Assembly (NCBI RefSeq): GCF_001612885.1
Contig: NZ_BDBH01000004.1
Location: 372,001-436,000, forward strand
Reading direction: 5' to 3'
Source of the DNA: Nocardia harenae NBRC 108248
GTDB lineage: Bacteria; Actinomycetota; Actinomycetes; Mycobacteriales; Mycobacteriaceae
Length of the DNA stretch: 64,000 nucleotides
Position 1 is the stretch's first letter, and the number at the start of each line of letters is the position of its first letter. The notes under the pieces are model-generated. The model was not told where the DNA came from. It saw nothing but the letters and a program-made list of their open reading frames with translations, and ran no database searches. Position numbers and translations under genes: made by a program. Shown piece by piece: positions 18,564-26,931 of this stretch.

Positions 18564-19687
18564 CCCCCCGGCTGACCCCGGAGGCCGAGACCGAGGAGCT
18601 GCGCCGGGTGGTTCGCGGATTCCTCGCGAAACATACCGGCACCGCGGGTGTGCTCCGGGAACCCGCGCGGTCGCAGGGCTGGGACGCGGAGGTGTGGCGC
18701 CGCCTGGCGGTCGAGCTCGGCGTGGCCGCCCTCGACGTCCCGGAGGACCTGGGTGGCGCAGGCGCGAGCTTCCGCGAGGTCGGCATCGTCGCGGAGGAGC
18801 TCGGGCGCTGCCTCGTCCGGCTGCCGTGGTTCTCGACAGCGGTCCTCGGCGTCGGTGTCCTCCTGCACACCGCCGGCGCGGGCGAAACCCACCGCACCCT
18901 GCTGGACCGGCTGGCAACCGCCGAGGCCACCGCGACCCTGGCCTATCGCGAGGAATTCGACGGCGGGCCTGCGGGCGCGGTCGCCACCGAGGCGATCGAG
19001 GCGGCAGACGGCTGGCGGCTCACCGGGACCAAGACCCTCGTCGTCGAGGGAACGACCGCGGACGTCCTGTTCGTCGTGGCCAGGGACCCGGCGGGCACGT
19101 CGATCTACGTCGTCGACGGTGCTGCCGACGGACTGCGGCGGACGGCGATGCCGACCCTCGATCCCACCCGGCCGCTGGCCCGGCTGGTCCTGGATCGGGT
19201 TCCGGCCGTCCGGCTGGGCCGGGCGGGCGCCGCACCGATCGCGGTGCAGCGCGTCCTCGACCGCGCCCGCGCCGCGCTGGCCTGCGAGCAGGTGGGCGGG
19301 GCGGCCGCGGCGATGGAGCTCTCGGTCGCCCACGCCTCGTCTCGGGTCCAGTTCGGGCGGCCCATCGGGACTTTCCAGGCGATCAAGCATCGCTGCGCGG
19401 ACATGGCCCTGCTCCTGGACTCGGCCCGTTCGGCGGCGCTCTGGGCCGTCGCGGCCGCCGCCGATGACGGCGGGGAACTCCCGCTCGCCGCCACCACCGC
19501 CGCGCTGGCCTGCGCCGATGCCTACACGTGGATCAGTGCCGAGACGGTTCAGGTGCACGGCGGAATGGGGTTCACCTGGGAGCATCCGGCCCATCTGCAC
19601 GTCCGGCGAGCGGCGACCGGCGCGGTCCTCTTCGGCACCGGGAACGACCATCGCGAACGACTACTCGACCTGCTCGAGGTCCGATGA
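18560..19687 (+). CDS. Acyl-CoA dehydrogenase (short FadE-type)
   Basis: 375 residues. C-terminal motifs RVQFGRPIGTFQAIKHRCADM and VQVHGGMGFTWEHPAHLHVRRA are typical; the middle domain is degenerate, lacking a clear TEP-GSD motif. This form is common for the second subunit of heteromeric steroid-type dehydrogenases, where two adjacent fadE genes make an alpha2beta2 enzyme. Start GTG overlaps the previous stop and its own stop overlaps the TetR start, so it is tightly coupled on both sides. Confidence 0.84.
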   Translation: MTPRLTPEAETEELRRVVRGFLAKHTGTAGVLREPARSQGWDAEVWRRLAVELGVAALDVPEDLGGAGASFREVGIVAEELGRCLVRLPWFSTAVLGVGVLLHTAGAGETHRTLLDRLATAEATATLAYREEFDGGPAGAVATEAIEAADGWRLTGTKTLVVEGTTADVLFVVARDPAGTSIYVVDGAADGLRRTAMPTLDPTRPLARLVLDRVPAVRLGRAGAAPIAVQRVLDRARAALACEQVGGAAAAMELSVAHASSRVQFGRPIGTFQAIKHRCADMALLLDSARSAALWAVAAAADDGGELPLAATTAALACADAYTWISAETVQVHGGMGFTWEHPAHLHVRRAATGAVLFGTGNDHRERLLDLLEVR

Positions 19688-20373
19688 AATCCGATCCCGC
19701 CCGCGCGGCCCGCCGTGGCCTCTCCGTTACCCTGCCCCCCATGGACGAGTTGCCCGTATCGAGTCCCCCGGTAACGCGCCACGAGGGCGAGTCGACCAAA
19801 TCCGCGATCCTGCGCGTGGCCGCTCAGCTCTTCGCGGAGAAGGGCTACCACGCGACGGGGGTGCAGGAGGTCGGCGAGGCCGTCGGGGTCGCGCGCGGCG
19901 TTCTGTACTACCACATCCAGACCAAGGAGAACCTGCTCTTCGAGATCATCCGGCGGCCGCTCACCGCGGTGTACGAGGATGCGAAGAAGTTGCTGCGCGA
20001 GGAGCGGGACCCGCCGGAGCAACTGCGCGCGCTGGCCCGCGGTCTGGTCGTGGAACTGCTGCGCGAGCGATTCGAATGGACGGTCGCGACCCGGGAGACC
20101 TTCGCCCTCGAGCCGGCCAGGCAGGCCGAGATCAACGCGCTGCGCAACAATTACGAACAGCTGTGGGCGGACACCCTGCGGGCCGGTCACGAATCCTGCG
20201 GCTGGGTGGAGCCGGACGCCGTGCTCGTCCGCGGCGTTCTCGGTCTGTTCAATTTCGTGCATTTCTGGTTGCGGCCGGACGGCCCGCTCACCGCGGACGA
20301 CGTCGTCGATCGCTACATGCGCCTGATCCTGAGCGGACTGCGCCACCCTCGGGAGTACGGCAGGCTCGGCTGA
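19684..20373 (+). CDS. TetR-family regulator at the end of the catabolic operon
   Basis: 229 residues. The N-terminal helix-turn-helix (about residues 40-85) includes LFAEKGYHATGVQEVGEAVGVARGVLYYHIQTKENLL, here named by its ends; the rest is a helical ligand domain. ATG 19684 overlaps the dehydrogenase stop (ATGA); ATG 19741 is an alternative, giving 210 residues, but has no ribosome site. As the last gene of the unit it is likely autoregulated and is the best candidate to bind the 20-bp palindrome at 5258-5277. The ligand could be a CoA ester of the pathway. Confidence 0.85.
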   Translation: MKSDPARAARRGLSVTLPPMDELPVSSPPVTRHEGESTKSAILRVAAQLFAEKGYHATGVQEVGEAVGVARGVLYYHIQTKENLLFEIIRRPLTAVYEDAKKLLREERDPPEQLRALARGLVVELLRERFEWTVATRETFALEPARQAEINALRNNYEQLWADTLRAGHESCGWVEPDAVLVRGVLGLFNFVHFWLRPDGPLTADDVVDRYMRLILSGLRHPREYGRLG

Positions 20374-20384
20374 CCGGCGACGGT

Positions 20385-20416
20385 CGCCGCCGGTGCGCCG
20401 AGCGCTACCGGCGGCG
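20385..20416 (+). terminator. Hairpin terminator between convergent genes
   Basis: CGCCGCCGGT (20385-20394) pairs with ACCGGCGGCG (20407-20416), 10-bp stem and 12-nt loop, 12 bp after the TetR stop and before the end of the convergent SDR. It could serve both strands. No T-run. Confidence 0.5.
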
Positions 20417-20500
20417 ATCCTCGCTCGCGACCACACGCCCGGACGGGAACAGCGGTCCGGGACCCGGGCCCGGCTCCGTCGATCGTCCGAGCGGCGGGAC

Positions 20501-21328
20501 TCAGGGGACCAGGGCGGTCAGTGCCGCGCTGCGCTCCCACAGCTGGGCCGCGAGCTGCGCGTCGTCGGCCTGCGGCGAGGTCTTCGCCGGCTTGCGCTTC
20601 ACGTAGTACTTCCCCGGCTCCCACACCGCGCCCGGCTGCTCCGCGATCAGCCAGTTCAGGGTGTCGGCGCCCTTCTCCGGGGAGATGAGCGCCCACTTCA
20701 GCGACTTGTAGATGACCTTGATGAAGGTCTGGTTGGTGTAGTTGCCGAAGCTGGTCGAGACGTTGCCCGGGTGGAAGGCGGCGGCGGAGATCCCCTGGTC
20801 GCGGTAGCGGCGATCGAGTTCGCGGGTGAACAGGATATTGGCGAGCTTGGAGTCGCCGTACGCCTTCATCGGCGAGTACTTGCGCTCGTTCTGCAGGTCG
20901 TCGATGTCGATCTTGCCGAAGGCCTTGGCCCCGACGCTGGAGGTCTGCAGCACCTTCGCCGAGCTCTCGATCAGGGTGGGCAGCAGGATGTTGGTCAGCA
21001 GGAAGCCGCCGAGGTGGTTGACCTGGAAGGTCTTCTCGTAGCCGTCGACGGTCACCTCGCGGTCGCCCATCAGCCCGCCCGCGTTGTTGGCCAGCACGTC
21101 GATGCGCGGGTAGCTCTCGAGCAGCGTCCGGCCGAGGGCGCGGACCTGCTCGAGGTCGGCGTAGTCGGCGATGTGGTGGTCGATGCCGAGTTCGGCGCCG
21201 ACCGCGCGGGTCTTGTCGGGGTTGCGGCCGACGATCACCACCCGATGGCCCTGGCGCACGGCGTGGCGGGCGGCGGCCTCGCCGATGCCGTCACTGCCAC
21301 CGGTGATCACAACGGTCTTGTCGGTCAT
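20501..21328 (-). CDS. SDR of the retinol-dehydrogenase-like type
   Basis: 275 residues. TGGSDGIGEAAARHA at about 9-23, NNAGG, catalytic Ser in QTSSVG and Y-x3-K in AYGDSKLAN. The 275-residue length and DELQNERKYSPMKAYGDSKLANIL-like region (named here by its ends) match the atypical group with retinol dehydrogenases and protochlorophyllide reductases. ATG at 21328 has GGAG just upstream on its strand; the longer open frame is promoter DNA. It is divergent from a TetR gene with an inverted repeat between them, so probably under that repressor. Confidence 0.86.
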   Translation of the reverse strand: MTDKTVVITGGSDGIGEAAARHAVRQGHRVVIVGRNPDKTRAVGAELGIDHHIADYADLEQVRALGRTLLESYPRIDVLANNAGGLMGDREVTVDGYEKTFQVNHLGGFLLTNILLPTLIESSAKVLQTSSVGAKAFGKIDIDDLQNERKYSPMKAYGDSKLANILFTRELDRRYRDQGISAAAFHPGNVSTSFGNYTNQTFIKVIYKSLKWALISPEKGADTLNWLIAEQPGAVWEPGKYYVKRKPAKTSPQADDAQLAAQLWERSAALTALVP

Positions 21329-21401
21329 GGTTTCGACTCCTCGGTATGCGGACTGGACTCGGACGGGCCGGCGGGATGGCATCGGCCCGACCTGTACGAC
21401 C

Positions 21402-21427
21402 CACACTGCCGCGCATGGCACAGTGTG
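21402..21427. promoter_or_regulatory. Operator-like inverted repeat between SDR and TetR
   Basis: CACACTG (21402-21408) and CAGTGTG (21421-21427) form 7-bp perfect arms with a 12-bp spacer in the 131-bp divergent gap. Position and symmetry fit a site for the TetR regulator starting at 21460. Confidence 0.45.
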
Positions 21428-21459
21428 TCAAGCTTGGCGGGTTCGTTAGGATGTATGTC

Positions 21460-22062
21460 ATGAGCGAAGCGAAAGACCTCGGGCTGCGGGAACGCGCGCG
21501 CCGCGCGGTGCAGCGCGAGATCGTCGGTGTTGCGATCGAGCTGTTCCTGTCCCAGGGGTACGACGGCACCACCATCGAGCAGATCGCCACCGCCGCCGGG
21601 CTGTCGTATCGCAGCTTCTTCCGGTACTTCGCCGGCAAGGACGACCTGCTCGTGCAGGCGACCGCCGCGACCGGGGAGGAGATCGCGGCGACGCTGCGGG
21701 CCCGGCCCGGCGCCGAGGCCCCCTGGGAGGCGCTGCGGCACGCGTTCGCGCCGCTGGTCGCGCAGACCGCACGGGACGAACAGGCGCGGGCGATGACCCG
21801 GTTGATGATGAACAGCCCGTCGCTGCAGGCGAGCCATCAGGCCAAACAGGCGAGCTGGCGGCAGGCGATGGCGGAGGCGCTGGACGCGCGGCTCGGCGAC
21901 ATCGCCGATCGCGGTGAGCGCGCCATGGTGGCCGACGCCCTGGCGGGCGCCGCGCTGGCGTGCCTGCACAGCGCACAGCTGCGCTGGCTGGACGGCGACG
22001 GCGAGCGATCGCTGAGCGAGCTGCTCGACACCGCCATGGGCGCGGTGCACCCGCTCAGCTGA
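21460..22062 (+). CDS. TetR-family regulator, divergent from the SDR
   Basis: 200 residues. Helix-turn-helix in the first 60 residues (FLSQGYDGTTIEQIATAAG and SYRSFFRYFAGKDDLL). ATG 21460 is chosen because the domain begins immediately after it; no Shine-Dalgarno site is seen, but TAGGAT lies at 21447-21452, 7 nt upstream, which fits a leaderless transcript. It probably represses the divergent SDR and itself. The 3' end overlaps the convergent MerR gene by 8 bp. Confidence 0.86.
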   Translation: MSEAKDLGLRERARRAVQREIVGVAIELFLSQGYDGTTIEQIATAAGLSYRSFFRYFAGKDDLLVQATAATGEEIAATLRARPGAEAPWEALRHAFAPLVAQTARDEQARAMTRLMMNSPSLQASHQAKQASWRQAMAEALDARLGDIADRGERAMVADALAGAALACLHSAQLRWLDGDGERSLSELLDTAMGAVHPLS

Positions 22063-22828
22063 CCCGCGGCCCTTGCCTGCCTCCCGGGTGGCCTGCCTCC
22101 GCGGTGCGGTGCAGCCGGTCCGAGACCTCGGGCAGATCGGCCTGGATGCGCCGGTCCATGGCGCGGGCCAGCTGTTCGTCGGCGACCTGCCGCACGAAGG
22201 GGCGGAGCCGCTCCAGGGTGTCCGCCAGCTCGTGCAGCTCGGCGGGGGAGGGGTGGGCGACCACCCGGTCGAGCAGGTGGGTGCGGAATTCCTGCAGGAT
22301 GCCGAAGGCCATCCGGTCGAAGGCGGCCTCCATCTCCCAGCTCAGGGCCAGGACCGAGCGCAGCGGGATGCCCGCGGCGACGAAACCGGTGGCGGCGTCG
22401 AGCAGCCGGCCGCTGCTGCACACGAAGTGGTCGTCCTCGACCCGCAGATAGCCGAGGGCGGCCGCCTCGGTGATCGCCTGTGGCGTCGCCTGCTCGCCGA
22501 AGCGGTCCAGGAGCTGGGCGAAGTCGATGGTGATCTCGCCGTCGCCCCACGCGGTCGAGGCCGCGGTCTCGAAGCCGAGCAGCTCGGAGACCTTGCTGCC
22601 GTTCTCGGCGCCCGCCAGGAGCTCGCCGATGCCGTCGAGGCTGTGGCCGCGGTCGAGCAGGTCGGCGATGACACCGAGCCGCTCCAGGTGCGCCTCGGTG
22701 TAGACGGCGTGCCGTCCGCGGCGGCCAGGGGCGCCGATCAGTCCGCGCTCCTGGTAGTAGCGCACGGTGCGGACCGGCACCGAGGCCGCCTCGGCGAGCT
22801 CCGCGATCCGGTACTCCCGGCCTGTCAT
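22055..22828 (-). CDS. MerR-family regulator
   Basis: 257 residues. N-terminal winged helix YRIAELAEAASVPVRTVRYY followed by the second wing and LERLGVIADLLDRGHSLDGI, the standard MerR DNA-binding domain. The long C-terminal region of about 180 residues has no Cys cluster, so it is not a metal sensor; it probably binds an organic ligand. GAGG and TAGGG lie just before the ATG. It is divergent from the PucR-type gene at 23047. No neighbouring enzyme gene is an obvious target. Confidence 0.85.
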   Translation of the reverse strand: MTGREYRIAELAEAASVPVRTVRYYQERGLIGAPGRRGRHAVYTEAHLERLGVIADLLDRGHSLDGIGELLAGAENGSKVSELLGFETAASTAWGDGEITIDFAQLLDRFGEQATPQAITEAAALGYLRVEDDHFVCSSGRLLDAATGFVAAGIPLRSVLALSWEMEAAFDRMAFGILQEFRTHLLDRVVAHPSPAELHELADTLERLRPFVRQVADEQLARAMDRRIQADLPEVSDRLHRTAEAGHPGGRQGPRVS

Positions 22829-23046
22829 CCCTACCTCGTCCCCGTCGGTGCCGATCGGCCTGCTGTGACGATCTTACTGCAACCTTCTCAGTGATAACTG
22901 GCCGTCGTGCCGGTTGGTCTCGGTCCTGGACGGCACAGCTGCGGAGATGTACCCTCCGATCACACTTATGACTGGCAGAGTTGAGGTGCGTCGCCGGCGA
23001 CGCGCGGGGAGGCTCGATTCGCCCGACACGGGAAAGGTGCGAGCCG
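22829..23046. promoter_or_regulatory. Divergent intergenic region MerR/PucR
   Basis: A 218-bp gap less GC-rich than the genes. An imperfect dyad TTACTG (22874-22879) ... CAGTGA (22889-22894) lies about 50 bp from the MerR start and could be a MerR site. GGAAAGG just before 23047 is the PucR ribosome site. No other structure is visible. Confidence 0.3.
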
Positions 23047-24267
23047 ATGTTGACGAGCGCCCTCGACACCGGGGCAGAACTGCGGATCGCCGGAGTTCCG
23101 GCGGCGGGGTTCCTGCGTGGCGATCGCGCGCTGCGCGAGCAGCTGCTCGGCCACGTGTCCGGGCATGGGGCCAGGGCGGGTGCCGCGCTGCCGTGCGGTG
23201 CGTCCTGGGGCGAGGCCGCCGAAGTGGTCGGCGGGTGCCTGGAGCTGGTCTCGTCGGCGCTGCAGGACGGCCGGATGACGGAGGTTCCCTCGGCGCTGAG
23301 CGCCCGGATCGGGGATTGGGCCGCCGACGGCGTTGCGCTGGAAGCGGTGCAGTACGCCATGCACCGCGGGTTCCGCTTCGTGCACGACCGCCTGGCCCGG
23401 CACGCGGGCCGGGCGGACGCGCAGGCGGTCACCCTGGCCGGCCAGCGCCTCGCCGTGGTCTTCGACCGGGTTCAGGCCAGCTTCACCGGCGCCTATCTGC
23501 GCGAGGTACGGACCGAGCACGGCGGCGCCGCCGCCATCGGCGCCGTACTCGCCACCGCGCTGACCTCAGGAGCCGCGGTCCCGGCCACGGCGCGGGCCGC
23601 CGGATTCCCGATCGCCGACAGCTACGTGGTGCTCGCCCTCGGCCTCGGCGATCCGCATCGCGATGCCGATCGCTCGCTCCGCCGGGCGCGCACCGAACTC
23701 GCCGCTGCCCGGATTCCGGCGCTGCTCGGGGTGGGCGGCGGTACCCTGCTGGTTCCCGAAGGCGGTGACGCCGCCGCGCGGGAGGTCTTCGATCGGCTGC
23801 GCACCACCATCGGGGCGCCGATTCGCGCGGGCGCGGTGCGCGCGGCGCGCGGCGACGTTCCCGAGGCCGCCCGGCGCGCCCATGAGCTACTGGAGCTCGC
23901 CGAGCGGCTGGAGCGCCCGTCCGGGATCTACCTGATGGCGGATCTGGCGGTGGAGTACCAGGTCAGCCGCCCCGGACCGGGCAGGCGGCAGCTGGCCGCG
24001 GTGCTGGCGCCGCTCCGGGCCCAGCCGGAGCTGCTCGCGACGCTGGCCGCCTACCTGCGGTACGACCGCCATCGCCGCCGCACCTCGCGCGCGCTGTTCA
24101 TCCACGACAACACCGTCGATCACCGGCTCCGCCGCATCGCCGCGCTGACCGGCCTCGATCCCATGCACGTCGACGGCCTGTGGTCGCTGCAGGCCGCGCT
24201 GGTGGCGCACAGCTACGAGCTCGGTGCCGTCGCGCCGGGGCAGCCGATCGCCGCCGAGGCCGGGTGA
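23047..24267 (+). CDS. PucR/CdaR-type transcriptional regulator
   Basis: 406 residues. N-terminal helical region, then a GGDEF-like/CdaR middle domain, and a C-terminal PucR helix-turn-helix (about 350-390) with TSRALFIHDNTVDHRLRRI. ATG 23047 is preferred for GGAAAGG upstream; an in-frame ATG at 22981 would add a non-domain tail. One of three paralogues in the window (also 43694 and 49348). These regulators often activate use of purines, polyols or amino acids, but the target here is unclear; neither neighbour is an obvious target. Confidence 0.85.
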   Translation: MLTSALDTGAELRIAGVPAAGFLRGDRALREQLLGHVSGHGARAGAALPCGASWGEAAEVVGGCLELVSSALQDGRMTEVPSALSARIGDWAADGVALEAVQYAMHRGFRFVHDRLARHAGRADAQAVTLAGQRLAVVFDRVQASFTGAYLREVRTEHGGAAAIGAVLATALTSGAAVPATARAAGFPIADSYVVLALGLGDPHRDADRSLRRARTELAAARIPALLGVGGGTLLVPEGGDAAAREVFDRLRTTIGAPIRAGAVRAARGDVPEAARRAHELLELAERLERPSGIYLMADLAVEYQVSRPGPGRRQLAAVLAPLRAQPELLATLAAYLRYDRHRRRTSRALFIHDNTVDHRLRRIAALTGLDPMHVDGLWSLQAALVAHSYELGAVAPGQPIAAEAG

Positions 24268-24276
24268 GCGGGCGGG

Positions 24277-24795
24277 TCAGCTCGCGGCGGTGACGGTGAG
24301 GGTGGAGCCGTCGGCGGCGCCGGTGACGGCCGCCAGCCCGCTCTCGATCTCGCCGATGAGCACGATGCCGGGGGCGGGGACGCGGAAGCCGTCGTCGAGG
24401 TAGTAGATGGCCAGGTCGGCGCTCGGCGCCCAGTAGCCGAGCTGCCCGGCGCGGTAGCCGTCCTGCCCGCGCCCGTCGGTGAGCTCGCGGGGCAGCGGCG
24501 CGACCTTCTCCCGCCCGCCGAGGTCGCGCAGGGTGACGGTGAGCGGGAGCAGGGCGGCGAAGTCGCGGGCGGTGGGGTTGTCGTAGAGGGTGGCGGCGGC
24601 GGTCGCCGTGCCGACGGTGAGCTGGATCCGCATGAGCGGAACCTCCTGGGGCGCGCCGGTCGCCGAGGCGGCGGAGGCGGTGGTCGACGGGCGGTCGGTG
24701 GCGCCGTCCGGCGCGGCGGAACAGCCGACCGCGGTGGCGGCGGCGACCGCGACGGCGGCGCGGACGATCGGCCGGGTCGTGCGGGGGAATGGCAC
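24277..24795 (-). CDS. Cyclophilin-like-domain lipoprotein
   Basis: 172 residues. N-terminal signal with Arg residues, a hydrophobic stretch and the lipobox AVGCS (Cys25) predict export and lipid anchoring. A Ser/Thr/Ala-rich linker follows, then a cyclophilin-like fold recognisable from YDNPTARDFAALLPLTVTL and LGYWAPSADLAIYY with a final GEIESGL. Such domains occur alone in actinobacteria and are mostly of unknown function; the prolyl isomerase residues are not evident. GTG start with AGGAG upstream. It is convergent with the PucR gene, 9 bp apart. Confidence 0.8.
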   Translation of the reverse strand: MPFPRTTRPIVRAAVAVAAATAVGCSAAPDGATDRPSTTASAASATGAPQEVPLMRIQLTVGTATAAATLYDNPTARDFAALLPLTVTLRDLGGREKVAPLPRELTDGRGQDGYRAGQLGYWAPSADLAIYYLDDGFRVPAPGIVLIGEIESGLAAVTGAADGSTLTVTAAS

Positions 24796-24827
24796 CGTCT
24801 GGCTCCTGGTGTCGTGCGGTCGTGCTG

Positions 24828-24959
24828 TCAGGCGTCGGTGTCGGCTCGCCGGTACTCGTCGTCGGTGACGTGTTCGAGCCAGATGACCTCGTCACCTTCC
24901 CACAGCGCGAGGTGGATCATGAAGCGGCCGCGGCGGCTCACCGCGCGCGGCGCGTTCAC
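24828..24959 (-). CDS. Small coupled ORF of 43 residues, unknown function
   Basis: Its GTG (24957-24959 on the complement) overlaps the stop of the alcohol dehydrogenase gene as GTGA, the same coupling seen between true genes here. The peptide is folded-protein-like rather than a Pro/Arg-rich shadow: after VNAPRAVSRRGRF comes MIHLALWEGDEVIWLEHV and an acidic end with TDDEYRRADTDA. An internal ATG would give 30 residues. No family is recognised. It could be a small partner of the dehydrogenase, or the remnant of a longer protein. Confidence 0.5.
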   Translation of the reverse strand: MNAPRAVSRRGRFMIHLALWEGDEVIWLEHVTDDEYRRADTDA

Positions 24960-25972
24960 GGTCGCAGCAGGGTCTTGATCGCGCGCCGCTCGTCCATGGC
25001 GGCGTAGCCGTCGGCGACCCGGTCCAGCGGCAGCGTGAGGTCGAACACCTGGCCGGGGGTGATCGCGCCGGACAGCACCCGCTCGATCAGATCGGGCAGG
25101 AACCGGCGCACCGGGGCCGGGCCGCCGCGCAGCCCGACGTGGGAGTAGAACAGCTGCTCACCGGGGATCGCCACGTCGTGCGGGACACCGACGAAGCCGA
25201 CATTTCCGCCGGGCCGGGTCGAGCGCAGCGCCTGGTCCATGGCCTCCGGGGTGCCGACACACTCCAGCACCGAATCCGCGCCGACGCCGTCGGTGAGCTC
25301 GAGCACCCGCGCGACGCCCTCGTCGCCGCGTTCGGTGACGATGTCGGTGGCGCCGAAATCGAGCGCGAGCTTCTGCCGGTCGGCGTGCCGGCTCATGGCG
25401 ATGACCCGCTCGGCGCCGAGTTGCCGCGCGGCGAGCACGCCCGAGAGCCCGACGGCGCCGTCGCCGACCACGACCGCGGTCGAGCCGGGGCGCACCTCGG
25501 CGGCGACGGCGGCGTACCAGCCCGTGCCGGTCACGTCGGAGAGCGCGAGCAGGCTCGGGATCTGGTCGGGGTCGGGCTGGTCGGGGGTGGCGACCAGGGT
25601 GCCGTCGGCGAGCGGGACGCGGATGTACTCGGCCTGACAGCCGCCGACGAATTCCCTGTGCGCGCAGGAGGTGTGGTAGCCGTTGCGGCAGTGCGGGCAG
25701 GTGTTGTCGGAGGCGAAGAACGAGCCGATGACGAACTGCCCCGGTGCCACGCCGGTGACCTCGCCGCCGACCTCCTCGACGATGCCGACGTACTCGTGCC
25801 CCATCGGCTGCGGCTGATCGACCGGGTTGATACCGCGGTAGTCCCACAGGTCCGAGCCGCACACGCAGGTGGCGACGGTGCGGATGATCGCGTCGGTGGG
25901 TGCGGTCAGAACCGGGTCGGGGAGCTGCTCGCTGCGGATGTCGCCGGGAGCGTGAATAACGGTGCCGCGCAT
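24956..25972 (-). CDS. Zinc-dependent alcohol dehydrogenase (MDR family)
   Basis: 338 residues. Catalytic-zinc ligands are seen in CVCGSDLWDYRG and GHEYVG. The structural zinc loop reads DNTCPHCRNGYHTSC, with Asp where the first of four Cys usually stands. The Rossmann motif GDGAVGLSG is near residue 170. NAD(P)-linked oxidation of an alcohol or reduction of an aldehyde is expected. ATG 25972 lies within a longer open frame; a GA-rich site (GAAGGAG) precedes it. The 43-residue ORF is coupled downstream and a CMD-domain lipoprotein gene lies upstream, probably the same transcript. Confidence 0.88.
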   Translation of the reverse strand: MRGTVIHAPGDIRSEQLPDPVLTAPTDAIIRTVATCVCGSDLWDYRGINPVDQPQPMGHEYVGIVEEVGGEVTGVAPGQFVIGSFFASDNTCPHCRNGYHTSCAHREFVGGCQAEYIRVPLADGTLVATPDQPDPDQIPSLLALSDVTGTGWYAAVAAEVRPGSTAVVVGDGAVGLSGVLAARQLGAERVIAMSRHADRQKLALDFGATDIVTERGDEGVARVLELTDGVGADSVLECVGTPEAMDQALRSTRPGGNVGFVGVPHDVAIPGEQLFYSHVGLRGGPAPVRRFLPDLIERVLSGAITPGQVFDLTLPLDRVADGYAAMDERRAIKTLLRP

Positions 25973-25998
25973 GCGGTTTCTCCTTCGGGGGTCGGGGG

Positions 25999-26778
25999 TC
26001 AGCGGTTCGCGAGCACGTCGCGCACGACGGGCAGCGCGGAGAAGACCGGTGGCCAGCCGGTGTAGAAGGCCAGGTGGGTCAGGGTCTCGGCGGCCTGGGC
26101 CGCGGTGAGGCCGTTGTCGAGCGCGCGGCCGAGGTGGTAGGTGATCTGGGCGGTCTGCCCGGTGGCGATCAGCGCCGCGACCGTGACCAGCGACCGGTCG
26201 CGCGGCGCCAGCCCGGGGCGCAGCCACAGGTCGCGGAACAGCACATCGGTGGTGTACTGCCCCACCCCGGCACCGACCGCGCCGTAATCGCGCTCCACCC
26301 CGGCCGCGCGGGCATCGTCGGCGTCGAGATCCAGCGGTAGCGGGTTCTCCGGCGTGACCGGCGGCAGCTCCGCGGCGGTGACGCCGCGGCGTTGGAAGAT
26401 CGGGGCGGTGACCGCGACCGCGCCATCGGCATTGCCCCGGCCTGCGTAGAACGCCAGGTGGGTGATGGTCTCGGAGATCTCGGCCGGGCTCAGCCCGTGG
26501 TCCAGCGCGCGCTCGAGCTGCGCGCCGAGCGGTGCGGTCTGGTTGCGGGCGATCAGGGCGGCCACGGTGATCAGGCTGCGATCGCGGGGGGAGAGATCCG
26601 GGCGGGCCCAGACCTGGTCGAGCACGGCCCTGTCGTAGTGGGCCAGTACCGGCGCGACCGCGCTCGGATCGGTGGGGGAGGGGGGCACTGTCGTCTCCTT
26701 GGCCGAGGTGCAGGCCGCGGTGCCGGTCACGACGAGCGCGGCGACCGCGGTGGTGAGGAAAGCTCTGGCACGGTTCAT
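25999..26778 (-). CDS. Exported lipoprotein with two carboxymuconolactone-decarboxylase-like domains
   Basis: 259 residues. A signal peptide with hydrophobic core and lipobox TAACT (Cys23) is followed by two CMD repeats: RPDLSPRDRSLITVAALIA/LSPAEISETITHLAFYAG and RPGLAPRDRSLVTVAALIA/LTAAQAAETLTHLAFYTGWP. The AhpD-type CxxC pair is absent, so it is not a peroxidase. CMD tandem proteins are usually cytoplasmic, so the lipoprotein signal is notable. Probably co-transcribed with the alcohol dehydrogenase 26 bp downstream. Divergent from the XRE regulator. Confidence 0.82.
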   Translation of the reverse strand: MNRARAFLTTAVAALVVTGTAACTSAKETTVPPSPTDPSAVAPVLAHYDRAVLDQVWARPDLSPRDRSLITVAALIARNQTAPLGAQLERALDHGLSPAEISETITHLAFYAGRGNADGAVAVTAPIFQRRGVTAAELPPVTPENPLPLDLDADDARAAGVERDYGAVGAGVGQYTTDVLFRDLWLRPGLAPRDRSLVTVAALIATGQTAQITYHLGRALDNGLTAAQAAETLTHLAFYTGWPPVFSALPVVRDVLANR

Positions 26779-26931
26779 CGAGGGATCGGGCCTCCGTCGA
26801 CACTGATAGCTGCGGGATTGCCCCTGGGGCGAAATCTATGCAACCAGCCGCGCCGGGGTGGTGGGAGGCACCGCTGTGAGGTGTACCGGCAGGGCACCCC
26901 ACGCGCGCGGCGGCCGTCGTAACCTCGAGGT

